Shown one piece after another: positions 8,575-15,584 of a DNA stretch of 18,171 nucleotides. The notes below the pieces were generated by a model that was not told where the DNA came from, did no database searches, and saw nothing but the letters and a program-made list of their open reading frames with translations. Numbering within the stretch: the stretch's first letter is position 1; every line of letters begins with the position of its first letter. Source of the DNA: UBA9547 sp044349205 (lineage in GTDB: Bacteria > Bacteroidota > Bacteroidia > Cytophagales > UBA9547); the NCBI GenBank assembly GCA_044349205.1, contig JBIKRJ010000025.1, positions 1 through 18,171 of the forward strand. The letters run 5' to 3'. Made by a program: the position numbers and the translations under genes.

Positions 8575-9438
8575 TCAAATAATTATAACACTATTGTGTA
8601 CAAGCATCTTGGTAGGAAAAGACCTTTCAACCATGCCAAAATTTTGAAGTGAATGTTGTACTTTTTGCAACATTTTTTCTTCTATTTCAAAACTATTGTT
8701 CCATTGGGTAGTAGCCAACCAATCTATGATATCTTTTTCTTGTATTTGGTACTTTTCTCCAATCATTTTTGCAAATGTAGGGTCTTGGACGAGTTCTGAA
8801 ACTGCCTTGTCGAAAACGTTACAGGTGGTCAGTATTTTGTCTTTGTTTTTCAGGAAAAAATCGTTTCGCGCTACCATCATAAAACAAGGCCAAGGCGTAG
8901 GAAATTCTCCCATCAGTTTCATTTCGCCACTGTCCACCAAGGGTTTGGTCATAAAGCGTTCCCAAAAAAATAAGTCGGCCGAGTTTGCGGCCAAGGCCTC
9001 CCTTGCGCCTTGCAAGTTTCCTACGGTCAGCATTTGGTGCTCGTTCAGTACCATGCCGTTTTCTTTGGCATGTATGTAGGCCATTAGGTGCGAACCCGAT
9101 CCCAAACGACTGATGGCGTAGCGCATTTCGGACAAATTTTTCAGATTTGCCTTTGCATTGGTGTGCCCGCTGTGAATGCCCCAGCGCAGCGCACTTTTCA
9201 CATAGGTGCGCACTATTTTGAACTCGGCACCCGAGGCTATTTCTTTCAATGCCCCTTCGGTAAGCAGCAACCCCATGTCCAAGTCGTTGTTTTTGAGAGC
9301 AGTAGCCATGGCGCCAGTACCCCCTGCATAGTCTTGCCAATGTATTTCAATCTCTTCTTGGGCAAAATATCCTTTTGAAAGGGCATAGTGCCAAGGAAAA
9401 TTGAAGTGTTCGGGTACGCCGCCAAGCCTTAGTTGCAT
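8575..9438 (-). CDS. Cytosolic substrate-binding-protein-like protein (Ca3427-like)
   Basis: This 287-residue protein looks like a type 2 periplasmic binding fold related to the nitrate/sulfonate/THI5 group. It has the N-terminal strand LRLGGVPEHFNFPWHYA, the loop GGTGAMATALKNNDLDMGLLLTEG around residues 39-62, and RLGSGSHLM near 110-118. A second-lobe segment contains PTPWPCFMM. There is no signal peptide or lipobox, and no ABC permease or ATPase gene beside it, so it probably stays in the cytosol and is not an ordinary transporter component. The pattern agrees, from memory, with the PBP2 subgroup named after Candida Ca3427, whose function I cannot state. The CCCFC motif of THI5 enzymes is absent. 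The gene is first in a two-gene unit with kdsB. An enzyme (as with MqnA/MqnD or THI5) or a small-molecule sensor are both possible. Confidence 0.75.
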   Translation of the reverse strand: MQLRLGGVPEHFNFPWHYALSKGYFAQEEIEIHWQDYAGGTGAMATALKNNDLDMGLLLTEGALKEIASGAEFKIVRTYVKSALRWGIHSGHTNAKANLKNLSEMRYAISRLGSGSHLMAYIHAKENGMVLNEHQMLTVGNLQGAREALAANSADLFFWERFMTKPLVDSGEMKLMGEFPTPWPCFMMVARNDFFLKNKDKILTTCNVFDKAVSELVQDPTFAKMIGEKYQIQEKDIIDWLATTQWNNSFEIEEKMLQKVQHSLQNFGMVERSFPTKMLVHNSVIII

Positions 9439-9457
9439 GCTGTTTCCAAAATAATCC

Positions 9458-9465
9458 CAAAAGTA
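9458..9465 (-). promoter_or_regulatory. Candidate -7 box for the binding-protein/kdsB unit
   Basis: The minus strand reads TACTTTTG, an exact TAnnTTTG match about 20 bases before the ATG at 9438. No TTG element at the normal spacing was found. The rest of the 171-base gap to xerD (9439-9609) is AT-rich. I see no clean plus-strand promoter for xerD there, and no gene. Confidence 0.35.
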
Positions 9466-9609
9466 ATTTTAATTCTTCCATCGCTGCTTTTTACAAAATA
9501 TAAATTAGGCTACTTTCCCAACTATTATCCTTTTTTGTGCCGTAATTTGACTGTAAGCATTTTGGAGCTATTTGGCAATGAAGCGGTGTTTGCTATTTTC
9601 TGTTTTGCT

Positions 9610-10509
9610 ATGTCTTGGACATTGATTATCAAACAGTTTGAAAACTATCTTCGGCTCGAACGCTCTATGTCGGGCAATTCGGTGGAAGCCTATGCTCGCG
9701 ACGTGAAAAAACTGGAAGAATATTTTCTTTCAGTAGGCAAAAGTGTGGCTCCTGCGGCGGTTACCGGCCGCGATGTGAGCGATTTTTTGGTTTTTATGAA
9801 CGAACTAGGACTTGCGCCACACAGCCAAGCGCGCATGCTATCGGGATTGAAATCGTTTTACAAGTTTTTGCTGATAGAGGAAATGGTGAAAGACGACCCC
9901 TTGGCGCTAGTGGATAGTCCAAAGCTGGGTCGAAAACTGCCCGATGTGCTCAGCTATCCCGAAATAGAACAATTACTAGCCGCAATTGACCTTTCACAGC
10001 CAGAAGGGCATCGCAACCGAGCCATGCTCGAAACTCTATATAGTAGCGGTTTGCGAGTGTCGGAATTGGTGATGCTAAAGTTGAACCAGCTACACTTGGA
10101 TGTGGGATTTTTGAGAGTGATAGGCAAGGGCAACAAAGAAAGGCTTGTTCCTATTGGTCGCGAGGCCATTCGCTATGTGGAAATGTACGTGCAGGAATCG
10201 CGCGTGCATGTACCTATACAGCGAGGCTTTGAAAACTATGTGTTTCTGAATCGTAGAGGCAAGGCACTTTCGCGTATCATGGTGTTTTTACTCATTAAAA
10301 GTTTGGCACAAAAGATAGGGTTGAAGAAAAATATCAGTCCGCATACCTTTCGGCATTCCTTTGCCACCCACCTTATAGAAGGAGGCGCCGATTTGCGCGC
10401 CGTGCAAGAAATGTTGGGTCACGAGTCTATTACCACCACCGAAATTTACACCCATCTGGACCGAGATTATCTCAAACAAATCATTACCGAGTTTCATCCG
10501 AGGAGCTAG
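9610..10509 (+). CDS. xerD: Site-specific tyrosine recombinase XerD
   Basis: XerD works with XerC and FtsK to resolve chromosome dimers at dif. The 299-residue product matches the usual length of about 298. An N-terminal SAM-like core-binding domain spans about residues 1-90. The catalytic set is complete and sits one residue off E. coli numbering: Arg149 in SSGLRVSEL, Lys173 in GKGNKERLVP, His245 and Arg248 in HTFRHSFATHL, His271 in LGHES, and nucleophile Tyr280 in TEIYTHL. The ATG at 9610 (MSWTLI) is chosen. The frame is open back to 9433, but those 59 residues are not conserved and would overlap the divergent gene's start. No attachment site, cargo or excisionase is nearby, so this is the housekeeping recombinase and not a mobile-element integrase. 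XerC is the main alternative name. Confidence 0.92.
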   Translation: MSWTLIIKQFENYLRLERSMSGNSVEAYARDVKKLEEYFLSVGKSVAPAAVTGRDVSDFLVFMNELGLAPHSQARMLSGLKSFYKFLLIEEMVKDDPLALVDSPKLGRKLPDVLSYPEIEQLLAAIDLSQPEGHRNRAMLETLYSSGLRVSELVMLKLNQLHLDVGFLRVIGKGNKERLVPIGREAIRYVEMYVQESRVHVPIQRGFENYVFLNRRGKALSRIMVFLLIKSLAQKIGLKKNISPHTFRHSFATHLIEGGADLRAVQEMLGHESITTTEIYTHLDRDYLKQIITEFHPRS

Positions 10510-10589
10510 GGGTTGCAGTTTTTATCTATAAAAATCAAAAATCATTGAAGATGCAGTCTGCTCACTATCAAAACGAGAGAGAAAAGTTT

Positions 10590-11663
10590 TTAGGCGGCTA
10601 TGCCCATTTTCCTTATGTGTTTCAAATGTGACCAAAAAGCACTGAATAGGGAAGGGAATTCAAGATAGGCTACATTATGTTCCTTGCAAGTTTCTTTAAC
10701 CAGTCGATTGATGGCGGGGTAATGCACATGGCTAATGCGAGGAAACAAATGATGTTCGACTTGGAAGTTCAATCCGCCCAAAAACCAAGAAAGCGTCTTG
10801 TTGGATGTGCCAAAATTGGCGGTAGTTTCCACCTGATGCACTGCCCATTCTTTTTCAATTTTGGTAGAGCCGATTTTTGGAAGAGGGAAAGCCCTGTCTT
10901 CAACCACATGCGCCATTTGGAATACGATGCCAATGGTTTGTCCGCATGCAAACATCATAATTAGAAACCCTATGATAGTGGGTACAATGCCAACTATGTA
11001 AGCAGGTAGAAGTAAGAATACACTCACATACATTATTTTGGTGACCCAAAAGATAAGGTGCTCACTCATCGTCCACTTTTGGCTTTCTTGCTGTGAACCA
11101 ATCTTGCCGCTGAAGTATTTTGCAAAATCAGACACGAATATCCAAGAGAAATAGGTAAAGCCATACAGAAAAATCCAGTAAATGTGTTGGAAGCGATGTA
11201 TCCAATACTTTGGTTGGGAAGTGTGAAGGCGCATGAAAGGCTCAATGTCTATGTCTTCATCCATTCCCTTCACATTAGTGTAGGTGTGGTGGTTTATGTT
11301 GTGTTTTACTTTCCAATACATGGCATTTCCGCCCAAAATGTTTAGGAAATAGGCCGAGGCCACATTTATCCATTTTATGTTGGAAAAACTTTGGTGTCCG
11401 CCCTCGTGCATAATGTTGAAGCCCAAGAAGCCCAAGTTGGCGCCTAGCAAGGCACAGAACAACACCGAAAGCCAAGTGCTTGGTGAAAAGAAAACCAAAG
11501 AAATGTAGAGAGCCAATGCCGAACTAATTTGCAACGTACTTTTCAGGTACAAGGAGAAATTTCCCTTTGAATCTAATTGGTGAGTAAGAAAATAGCTGTC
11601 AACCTTGTCTTTTAATGATTTATAAAACGGGTTGTTTTTGTTGTTGAAGGTTATTTTTTGCAA
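10590..11663 (-). CDS. Membrane fatty acid desaturase
   Basis: This is an integral-membrane di-iron desaturase that introduces a double bond into an acyl chain. All three histidine boxes are present: HEGGH at residues 86-90, HNINHH at 121-126, and QVEHH at 301-305. The Gln-x-x-His-His third box is that of front-end or acyl-lipid desaturases, but there is no fused cytochrome b5 domain, and the regiospecificity cannot be read. Hydrophobic pairs lie near 47-83 and 205-250. The start is uncertain. TTG at 11663 gives MQKITFNNKNNPFYKSLKDKV, which fits relatives and yields 357 residues. An ATG at 11747 adds 28 residues of odd composition (GGLGRSLRTYWDFY) and would sit within a hairpin. The gene converges on xerD. 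The 80 bases between them (10510-10589) hold only a weak A/T hairpin at 10519-10534 and no convincing terminator. Confidence 0.9.
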   Translation of the reverse strand: MQKITFNNKNNPFYKSLKDKVDSYFLTHQLDSKGNFSLYLKSTLQISSALALYISLVFFSPSTWLSVLFCALLGANLGFLGFNIMHEGGHQSFSNIKWINVASAYFLNILGGNAMYWKVKHNINHHTYTNVKGMDEDIDIEPFMRLHTSQPKYWIHRFQHIYWIFLYGFTYFSWIFVSDFAKYFSGKIGSQQESQKWTMSEHLIFWVTKIMYVSVFLLLPAYIVGIVPTIIGFLIMMFACGQTIGIVFQMAHVVEDRAFPLPKIGSTKIEKEWAVHQVETTANFGTSNKTLSWFLGGLNFQVEHHLFPRISHVHYPAINRLVKETCKEHNVAYLEFPSLFSAFWSHLKHIRKMGIAA

Positions 11664-11757
11664 TGGAAAGGTAATAGATTGAAAATTAAACAAGTAGAAA
11701 TCCCAATAAGTTCTGAGACTTCTTCCCAACCCTCCACTGGCTCGCATACAATGCGTT
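11664..11757 (-). promoter_or_regulatory. Structured 5' leader of the desaturase gene
   Basis: The predicted transcript has about 94 bases before the TTG start, and they can fold well. Hairpin 1 (11743-11755) pairs CGCAT with ATGCG around a 3-base loop at the very 5' end. Hairpin 2 (11696-11723) pairs AGAAGTCTCA with TGGGATTTCT, ten pairs including two G-U, around an 8-base loop. A longer-range pairing of TGGGAAG (11728-11722) with CTTTCCA (11670-11664) would close around hairpin 2 and end right beside the TTG start. It shares two bases with hairpin 2. These pairings were read by eye. No known riboswitch class is recognised. A regulatory role, for instance cold response, is inference. Confidence 0.45.
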
Positions 11758-11762
11758 GTGCA

Positions 11763-11792
11763 CAAAGGTATTTACATTTGGCAGTTTTACAA
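11763..11792 (-). promoter_or_regulatory. Promoter of the desaturase gene
   Basis: On the minus strand a TTG (11792-11790) is followed by exactly 19 bases and then TACCTTTG (11770-11763). This is an ideal match to the Bacteroidota primary sigma pattern TTG-N19-TAnnTTTG and the best promoter in the window. Transcription would begin near 11757, upstream of the structured leader. Just beside it, the plus strand carries TACATTTG at 11773-11780, which could be a -7 box toward yceI but lacks a properly spaced partner. Confidence 0.7.
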
Positions 11793-11888
11793 GGGCATCG
11801 CACTTATAATAAGAGCCAATTGTATGTGCTTATTTACGCCATCAAAAAAAATTAGTCAATTATTTAAAGTTTATTTCAACTCGACGAA

Positions 11889-11904
11889 AAAAAATCGATT
11901 TTTT
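11889..11904. repeat. AT-rich perfect palindrome upstream of yceI
   Basis: AAAAAATCGATTTTTT is a 16-base perfect inverted repeat made of an A-tract and a T-tract around TCGA. It abuts the GGAAC element of the proposed yceI promoter, where it could act as an UP-type or bent-DNA element. Chance is also possible in such AT-rich DNA. Confidence 0.5.
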
Positions 11905-11933
11905 GGAACAAATAGATGTATGTACATGTTATA
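11905..11933 (+). promoter_or_regulatory. ECF-sigma-like promoter of yceI
   Basis: GGAAC at 11905-11909 and GTTATA at 11928-11933 are 18 bases apart, the same spacing as between the GGAAC core and GTC in extracytoplasmic (sigmaE-type) promoters. A transcript from here would have a leader of about 25 bases before the yceI ATG. The -10 core is GTT where the canonical form has GTC. ATGTACAT (11920-11927) and the inverted repeat GTTAT-N7-ATAAC (11928-11944) overlap it and could be operators. Confidence 0.35.
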
Positions 11934-11961
11934 GGACTCATAACCATTAAATTTATACACC

Positions 11962-12546
11962 ATGTTTAAAAAATTCAGCACTGTAGTCGCTATTTCATTG
12001 ACAATAGCCAGCACACAAGTTTCGGCACAATCCTTTACTGCCGACGCTAAAAGTTCTTCTATCGAATGGCTTGCCAAAAAAGTAACCGGTCAGCACAACG
12101 GAGACATTAAATTAAATTCAGGTTCTATTACTTTGGGCAAAAATGCCATCACGGCTGGTCAGTTTGAAGTGGACATGACCTCTATCACCGTCAAAGACCT
12201 AACGGGAGAATGGAACGAGAAATTGCTTGGACACTTGAAAAGCGACGACTTTTTCGCTACCGATAAGTTTGAAAAAGCTACCCTTGTGATTACAGAAGGC
12301 AAAAAAGCATCGGACGGAGTTTACAGTGTAAAAGGTAACCTTACCATCAAGGGAATAACCAAACCTATTTCATTTCCTGCCACGGTAGTTGTTGTGGGCA
12401 ATAATCTTACGGCTACCTCGCTTGTCACCATCGACCGTACCCTGTACGACATTAAATATGGTTCTAAATCCTTTTTTGAAGGCATTGGCGACAAAGCCAT
12501 CGACAACGAGTTTGTACTTACCATCAAGTTGGTTGCTAAAAAATAA
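11962..12546 (+). CDS. YceI family periplasmic lipid-binding protein
   Basis: The 194-residue product has a Sec signal peptide (MFKKFS then a hydrophobic core, with a likely cut after Val-Ser-Ala at residue 22). The mature part is a YceI-type beta-barrel lipocalin-like domain of about 170 residues. Typical features are the opening SSSIEWLAKKVTGQHNGDIKL, the GQFEVDMTSI strand, the HLKSDDFF segment, the GNLTIKGITKPISFP strand pair, and the C-terminal strand of alternating hydrophobic residues. Family members bind polyisoprenoid or other long lipids in the periplasm. The ligand here is unknown. The gene stands alone: its own promoter region lies upstream and a strong terminator lies 20 bases downstream. 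Confidence 0.92.
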   Translation: MFKKFSTVVAISLTIASTQVSAQSFTADAKSSSIEWLAKKVTGQHNGDIKLNSGSITLGKNAITAGQFEVDMTSITVKDLTGEWNEKLLGHLKSDDFFATDKFEKATLVITEGKKASDGVYSVKGNLTIKGITKPISFPATVVVVGNNLTATSLVTIDRTLYDIKYGSKSFFEGIGDKAIDNEFVLTIKLVAKK

Positions 12547-12566
12547 AATCGTTGCCACAATAACTT

Positions 12567-12593
12567 AAAAAGGAGCTTCGGCTCCTTTTTTTT
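12567..12593 (+). terminator. Rho-independent terminator after yceI
   Basis: GGAGC-TTCG-GCTCC forms a stem capped by the very stable TTCG tetraloop, flanked by five A on one side and eight T on the other, so the stem can extend to ten pairs. It starts 20 bases after the yceI stop and should separate yceI from htpG. Confidence 0.93.
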
Positions 12594-12678
12594 GCTCCAT
12601 TTCTGCCAAGCTGTCACTTTTTTGCGATTGGAATGGCTTTTGCAAATGCCCTTGACTGTTAAACTATCAATTAAAATT

Positions 12679-14496
12679 ATGGAAGAAAAAGGCACAATTT
12701 CGATTCACACCGAGAATATTTTTCCCATCATCAAAAAATTTCTTTACTCCGACCACGAAATATTCTTGCGCGAGTTGGTTTCCAACGCAGTAGATGCTAG
12801 CCAGAAGTTGAAAAAACTGGGTGCGCTGGGCGAGTACAGCGGCGAGGTAGGGGAGTTGAAAGTAAAAGTAAGCATAAATAAAGAAGCCAAAACTATTACC
12901 ATTAGCGACAATGGCATTGGCATGACTGGCGAGGAAATCAAAAAATACATCAACCAAATTGCTTTTTCTGGCGCTACCGAATTTGTTGAAAAATTTAAAG
13001 ACAAAGGCGATGTAAAAGACATCATTGGCAAGTTTGGATTGGGTTTTTATTCCTCTTTTATGGTGGCCGACCAAGTGGAAATAAAGTCGCTATCATACCA
13101 AGCAGGAGCGCAGGCCGTGCGTTGGGTATGCGATGGCAGCACCGAATTTGAACTGTCGCCGATTGAAAAAAGCGAACGAGGCACCGATATCATTTTGCAT
13201 ATAAATGAAGACTCGACAGAGTTTTTGGAAAACTATCGTTTGCAAACCATACTCGAGAAATATTGCAAGTTTTTGCCAGTTGACATCGAATATGACGAAA
13301 AAACCATCAACAAAGGGGCACTTTGGACAAAAGCGCCTTCGGAATTGAAAGACGATGATTATTTGAAATTCTACAAAGAATTGTATCCTTTTTCAGAAGA
13401 TCCACTTTTTTGGATACACTTGAATGTGGACTATCCTTTCAACCTGACGGGTATTTTGTATTTCCCAAAAGTGAAGAACGACTTCGAATTGCACAAAAAT
13501 AAAATTCAACTCTACTCGCGCCAGGTATTCATCACCGACGAGGTAAAGGACATAGTGCCGGAATTTTTGATGTTGTTGCACGGAGTCATTGATTCGCCTG
13601 ATATTCCTTTGAACGTATCGCGTAGCTACCTACAAGCAGATAGCAATGTGAAAAAAATCAACAGCCATATTACCAAAAAGGTAGCCGACAAATTGTCAGA
13701 CTTGTTTAAAAACGACCAATCCGCATTCGAAAGCAAGTGGGAAAGCTTGGGCTTGTTTGTCAAGTACGGCATGATTTCCGACGAGAAATTTTACGAAAAA
13801 GCAGTCGACTTTTGCTTGTTTAAAAATGTTGATGCTGTGATAACCCCCCTCAACCAATACAAAGAAAAGGTAGCGCCAGCACAAACCGACAAAGACGGTA
13901 ATGTGGTGTGGTTGTACAGCAACGAACCGGCCAAACAAGACATGTTCATTCAGTCTGCTAAAAAGCGTGGATATGATGTTTTGGTATTCGACAGCCCCAT
14001 CGACCCGCATTTCATTCAAAACATTGAACACAAGCTTGAGAAAGTGAACTTGAAGCGTGTTGATTCTGAAACACTTGATAAATTAATACAACAAGACACG
14101 AAAAAAGAAAGTGTTCTCACCGAAAAAGAGAAAAAGAAAGTACAAGAATTGTTTGAGAAAGCCATAAATAATACACAATATAAAGTAAGTATTGAGGCAA
14201 TGGCCGAAGACGAATTGCCAGTATCGGTTTCTATGCCCGAGTTCATGCGTCGTATGAAAGAAACCGGTGGTATGGGCGGCATGTCGTTCATGGGTAATTT
14301 CCCCGATACCTACAACGTGGCAGTAAACGGAAATCATCCACTCATTCAAAAAATTGTGAAGGAAACAGAAGAAGAGAAAAAAGCCGAATTGGCCAAATAT
14401 GCCTACCAATTGGGAATGCTTTCACAAAACCTACTTTCGGGCAACGAGCTCACCACTTTTATAGGTAAAAGCGTGGAAATGCTGGCCAACAAATAG
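12679..14496 (+). CDS. htpG: Molecular chaperone HtpG (Hsp90)
   Basis: HtpG is the bacterial Hsp90, a dimeric ATP-driven chaperone in the cytosol. The 605-residue product is of normal length. The N-terminal GHKL ATPase domain has RELVSNAVDA at 31-40 (Asn36, Asp39), SDNGIGM with Asp77, and the lid/P-loop-like GKFGLGFYSSF at 117-127. The middle domain contains the conserved RQVFITDEV and NVSRSYLQ segments. The C-terminal dimerisation domain carries a Met/Gly-rich amphipathic stretch (GGMGGMSFMGNFPD) that is often a client-binding site. The ATG at 12679 (MEEKGTIS) is chosen. The frame is open back to 12592, but that part runs into the yceI terminator. I could not pick out a convincing promoter or CIRCE-like operator in the 85 bases upstream. 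Confidence 0.98.
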   Translation: MEEKGTISIHTENIFPIIKKFLYSDHEIFLRELVSNAVDASQKLKKLGALGEYSGEVGELKVKVSINKEAKTITISDNGIGMTGEEIKKYINQIAFSGATEFVEKFKDKGDVKDIIGKFGLGFYSSFMVADQVEIKSLSYQAGAQAVRWVCDGSTEFELSPIEKSERGTDIILHINEDSTEFLENYRLQTILEKYCKFLPVDIEYDEKTINKGALWTKAPSELKDDDYLKFYKELYPFSEDPLFWIHLNVDYPFNLTGILYFPKVKNDFELHKNKIQLYSRQVFITDEVKDIVPEFLMLLHGVIDSPDIPLNVSRSYLQADSNVKKINSHITKKVADKLSDLFKNDQSAFESKWESLGLFVKYGMISDEKFYEKAVDFCLFKNVDAVITPLNQYKEKVAPAQTDKDGNVVWLYSNEPAKQDMFIQSAKKRGYDVLVFDSPIDPHFIQNIEHKLEKVNLKRVDSETLDKLIQQDTKKESVLTEKEKKKVQELFEKAINNTQYKVSIEAMAEDELPVSVSMPEFMRRMKETGGMGGMSFMGNFPDTYNVAVNGNHPLIQKIVKETEEEKKAELAKYAYQLGMLSQNLLSGNELTTFIGKSVEMLANK

Positions 14497-14518
14497 CCGT
14501 TCAAGCGAATGTAGAATG

Positions 14519-14552
14519 TGCAGATGGCAGACCAATTGGTCTGCCATCTGCA
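14519..14552. repeat. 34-bp perfect palindrome after htpG
   Basis: TGCAGATGGCAGACCAA is followed immediately by its exact reverse complement, centred between 14535 and 14536. It lies 22 bases after the htpG stop. As RNA it would be a long hairpin and may serve as the htpG terminator, though the sequence after it (TTTAAAG) is a poor U-tract. The rest of the 223-base gap to exbB (14497-14719) holds the smaller palindrome at 14634 and no gene. Confidence 0.9.
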
Positions 14553-14633
14553 TTTAAAGACGAAAGCTAAAAAGATTTGAATGCGCTATTCAAAAGCCTT
14601 TTTTTAATAATCTCATGAAAAAATCATTCAAAA

Positions 14634-14650
14634 GTTAACATATTGTTAAC
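14634..14650. promoter_or_regulatory. GTTAACA-TAT-TGTTAAC inverted repeat before exbB
   Basis: The seven-base arms are perfect and separated by TAT. The site lies 70 bases before the exbB ATG, in the region where its promoter must be. It could be an operator for the Ton operon. No clean TAnnTTTG box was found downstream of it, the nearest being an imperfect TATATTG at 14672. Confidence 0.35.
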
Positions 14651-14719
14651 CTAAGAGTAAATGTGACTTCTTATATTGCGACACTTTTCAAAAAGCATAA
14701 ACACAAATACTTAAATAAA

Positions 14720-15511
14720 ATGGAAAATAAAGAATCATCTTTAAAGTCGGCTTTTGCAGGATTGGTTATTGTAGTTTGCCTTGTGGTGGCTCATTTGCTG
14801 TTTTACTTGGTGATGGGTGCATCTTCCAACTTTGATGCCGATGGTCATCCACTTCCCGGAAATTATTTGGGCATTGTGTACAAAGGGGGTTTTATTGTAC
14901 CCATACTTATGTCTTTTTTGTTGATTGTAATTACCGTTTCTATCGAACGTTTTCTAACGATCAACAAGGCTACTGGTTCGGGTGCGGTAGAAGTTTTTGT
15001 TAGAAACATTCAGTCATTATTGTCCGAAAACAACACTTCACAAGCCATTGCTGCTTGCGACGAACAAAAAGGATCTGTTGGCAACGTGGTGAAAGCTACC
15101 TTGGAAAAATACGAGCAAATGAAGTCAGACCAAAAATTGGACAAAGAACAAAAAATAGCCTCCATTCAAAAAACTGTAGAAGAAGCGACTTCTTTGGAAA
15201 TGCCATCACTCGAAAAAAATCTTACTATTCTATCTACTCTTGCATCAGTAGCCACTTTGGTAGCGCTATTAGGTACTGTATTGGGTATGATCAGGGCTTT
15301 TGCCGCTATGGCACAAGCTGGTGCTCCCGATTCATCTGCTTTGGCTACGGGTATTTCTGAGGCGCTTATCAATACTGCCATTGGCATTGGAACATCAGCT
15401 GTGGCGATAATTGCTTACAACTTCTTTACAAGTAAGATAGACACGCTCACTTACAGTATCGACGAGGCTGGTATGTCGATTACCCAAACATTCTCTTCTA
15501 CTCAGAAGTAA
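14720..15511 (+). CDS. exbB: MotA/TolQ/ExbB proton channel family protein
   Basis: ExbB forms the pentameric inner-membrane ring that, with ExbD, converts proton flow into motion of TonB. The 263-residue product has an N-terminal helix at about 12-33, a second at 57-75 followed by SIERFL, a cytoplasmic domain at about 80-165, and two helices at 167-191 and 211-236. The third and fourth helices carry the family pattern, with LLGTVLGMIRAF at 183-194 and GISEALINTAIGI at 211-223. The extra N-terminal helix is common in Bacteroidota versions. The ATG at 14720 is chosen because the upstream 19 codons are Lys/His-rich and not conserved. It is first in a tight plus-strand operon. The next gene follows after 73 bases. 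Confidence 0.93.
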   Translation: MENKESSLKSAFAGLVIVVCLVVAHLLFYLVMGASSNFDADGHPLPGNYLGIVYKGGFIVPILMSFLLIVITVSIERFLTINKATGSGAVEVFVRNIQSLLSENNTSQAIAACDEQKGSVGNVVKATLEKYEQMKSDQKLDKEQKIASIQKTVEEATSLEMPSLEKNLTILSTLASVATLVALLGTVLGMIRAFAAMAQAGAPDSSALATGISEALINTAIGIGTSAVAIIAYNFFTSKIDTLTYSIDEAGMSITQTFSSTQK

Positions 15512-15584
15512 TTTCGTCAAAGGCAAGGAGACCTTCGGTTTGCGATCAAAACCCTTGGTTTCTATTTAACCCAATTTTATCAAA

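Noticed and set aside
9433..9609. 59-codon N-terminal extension of xerD
   Set aside because: It is not conserved, it overlaps the divergent gene's start, and the ATG at 9610 gives the standard XerD length.
9610..10509. Tyrosine recombinase as sign of a mobile element
   Set aside because: Length and motifs are those of housekeeping XerD, and there are no att repeats, cargo or phage genes around it.
10519..10534. TTTTTA-TCTA-TAAAAA hairpin as a terminator between xerD and the desaturase
   Set aside because: The stem is only A-T pairs and would be too unstable to support a terminator call.
11725..11740. G-rich stretch in the desaturase leader as a G-quadruplex
   Set aside because: There are too few G-runs of three or more for an intramolecular quadruplex.
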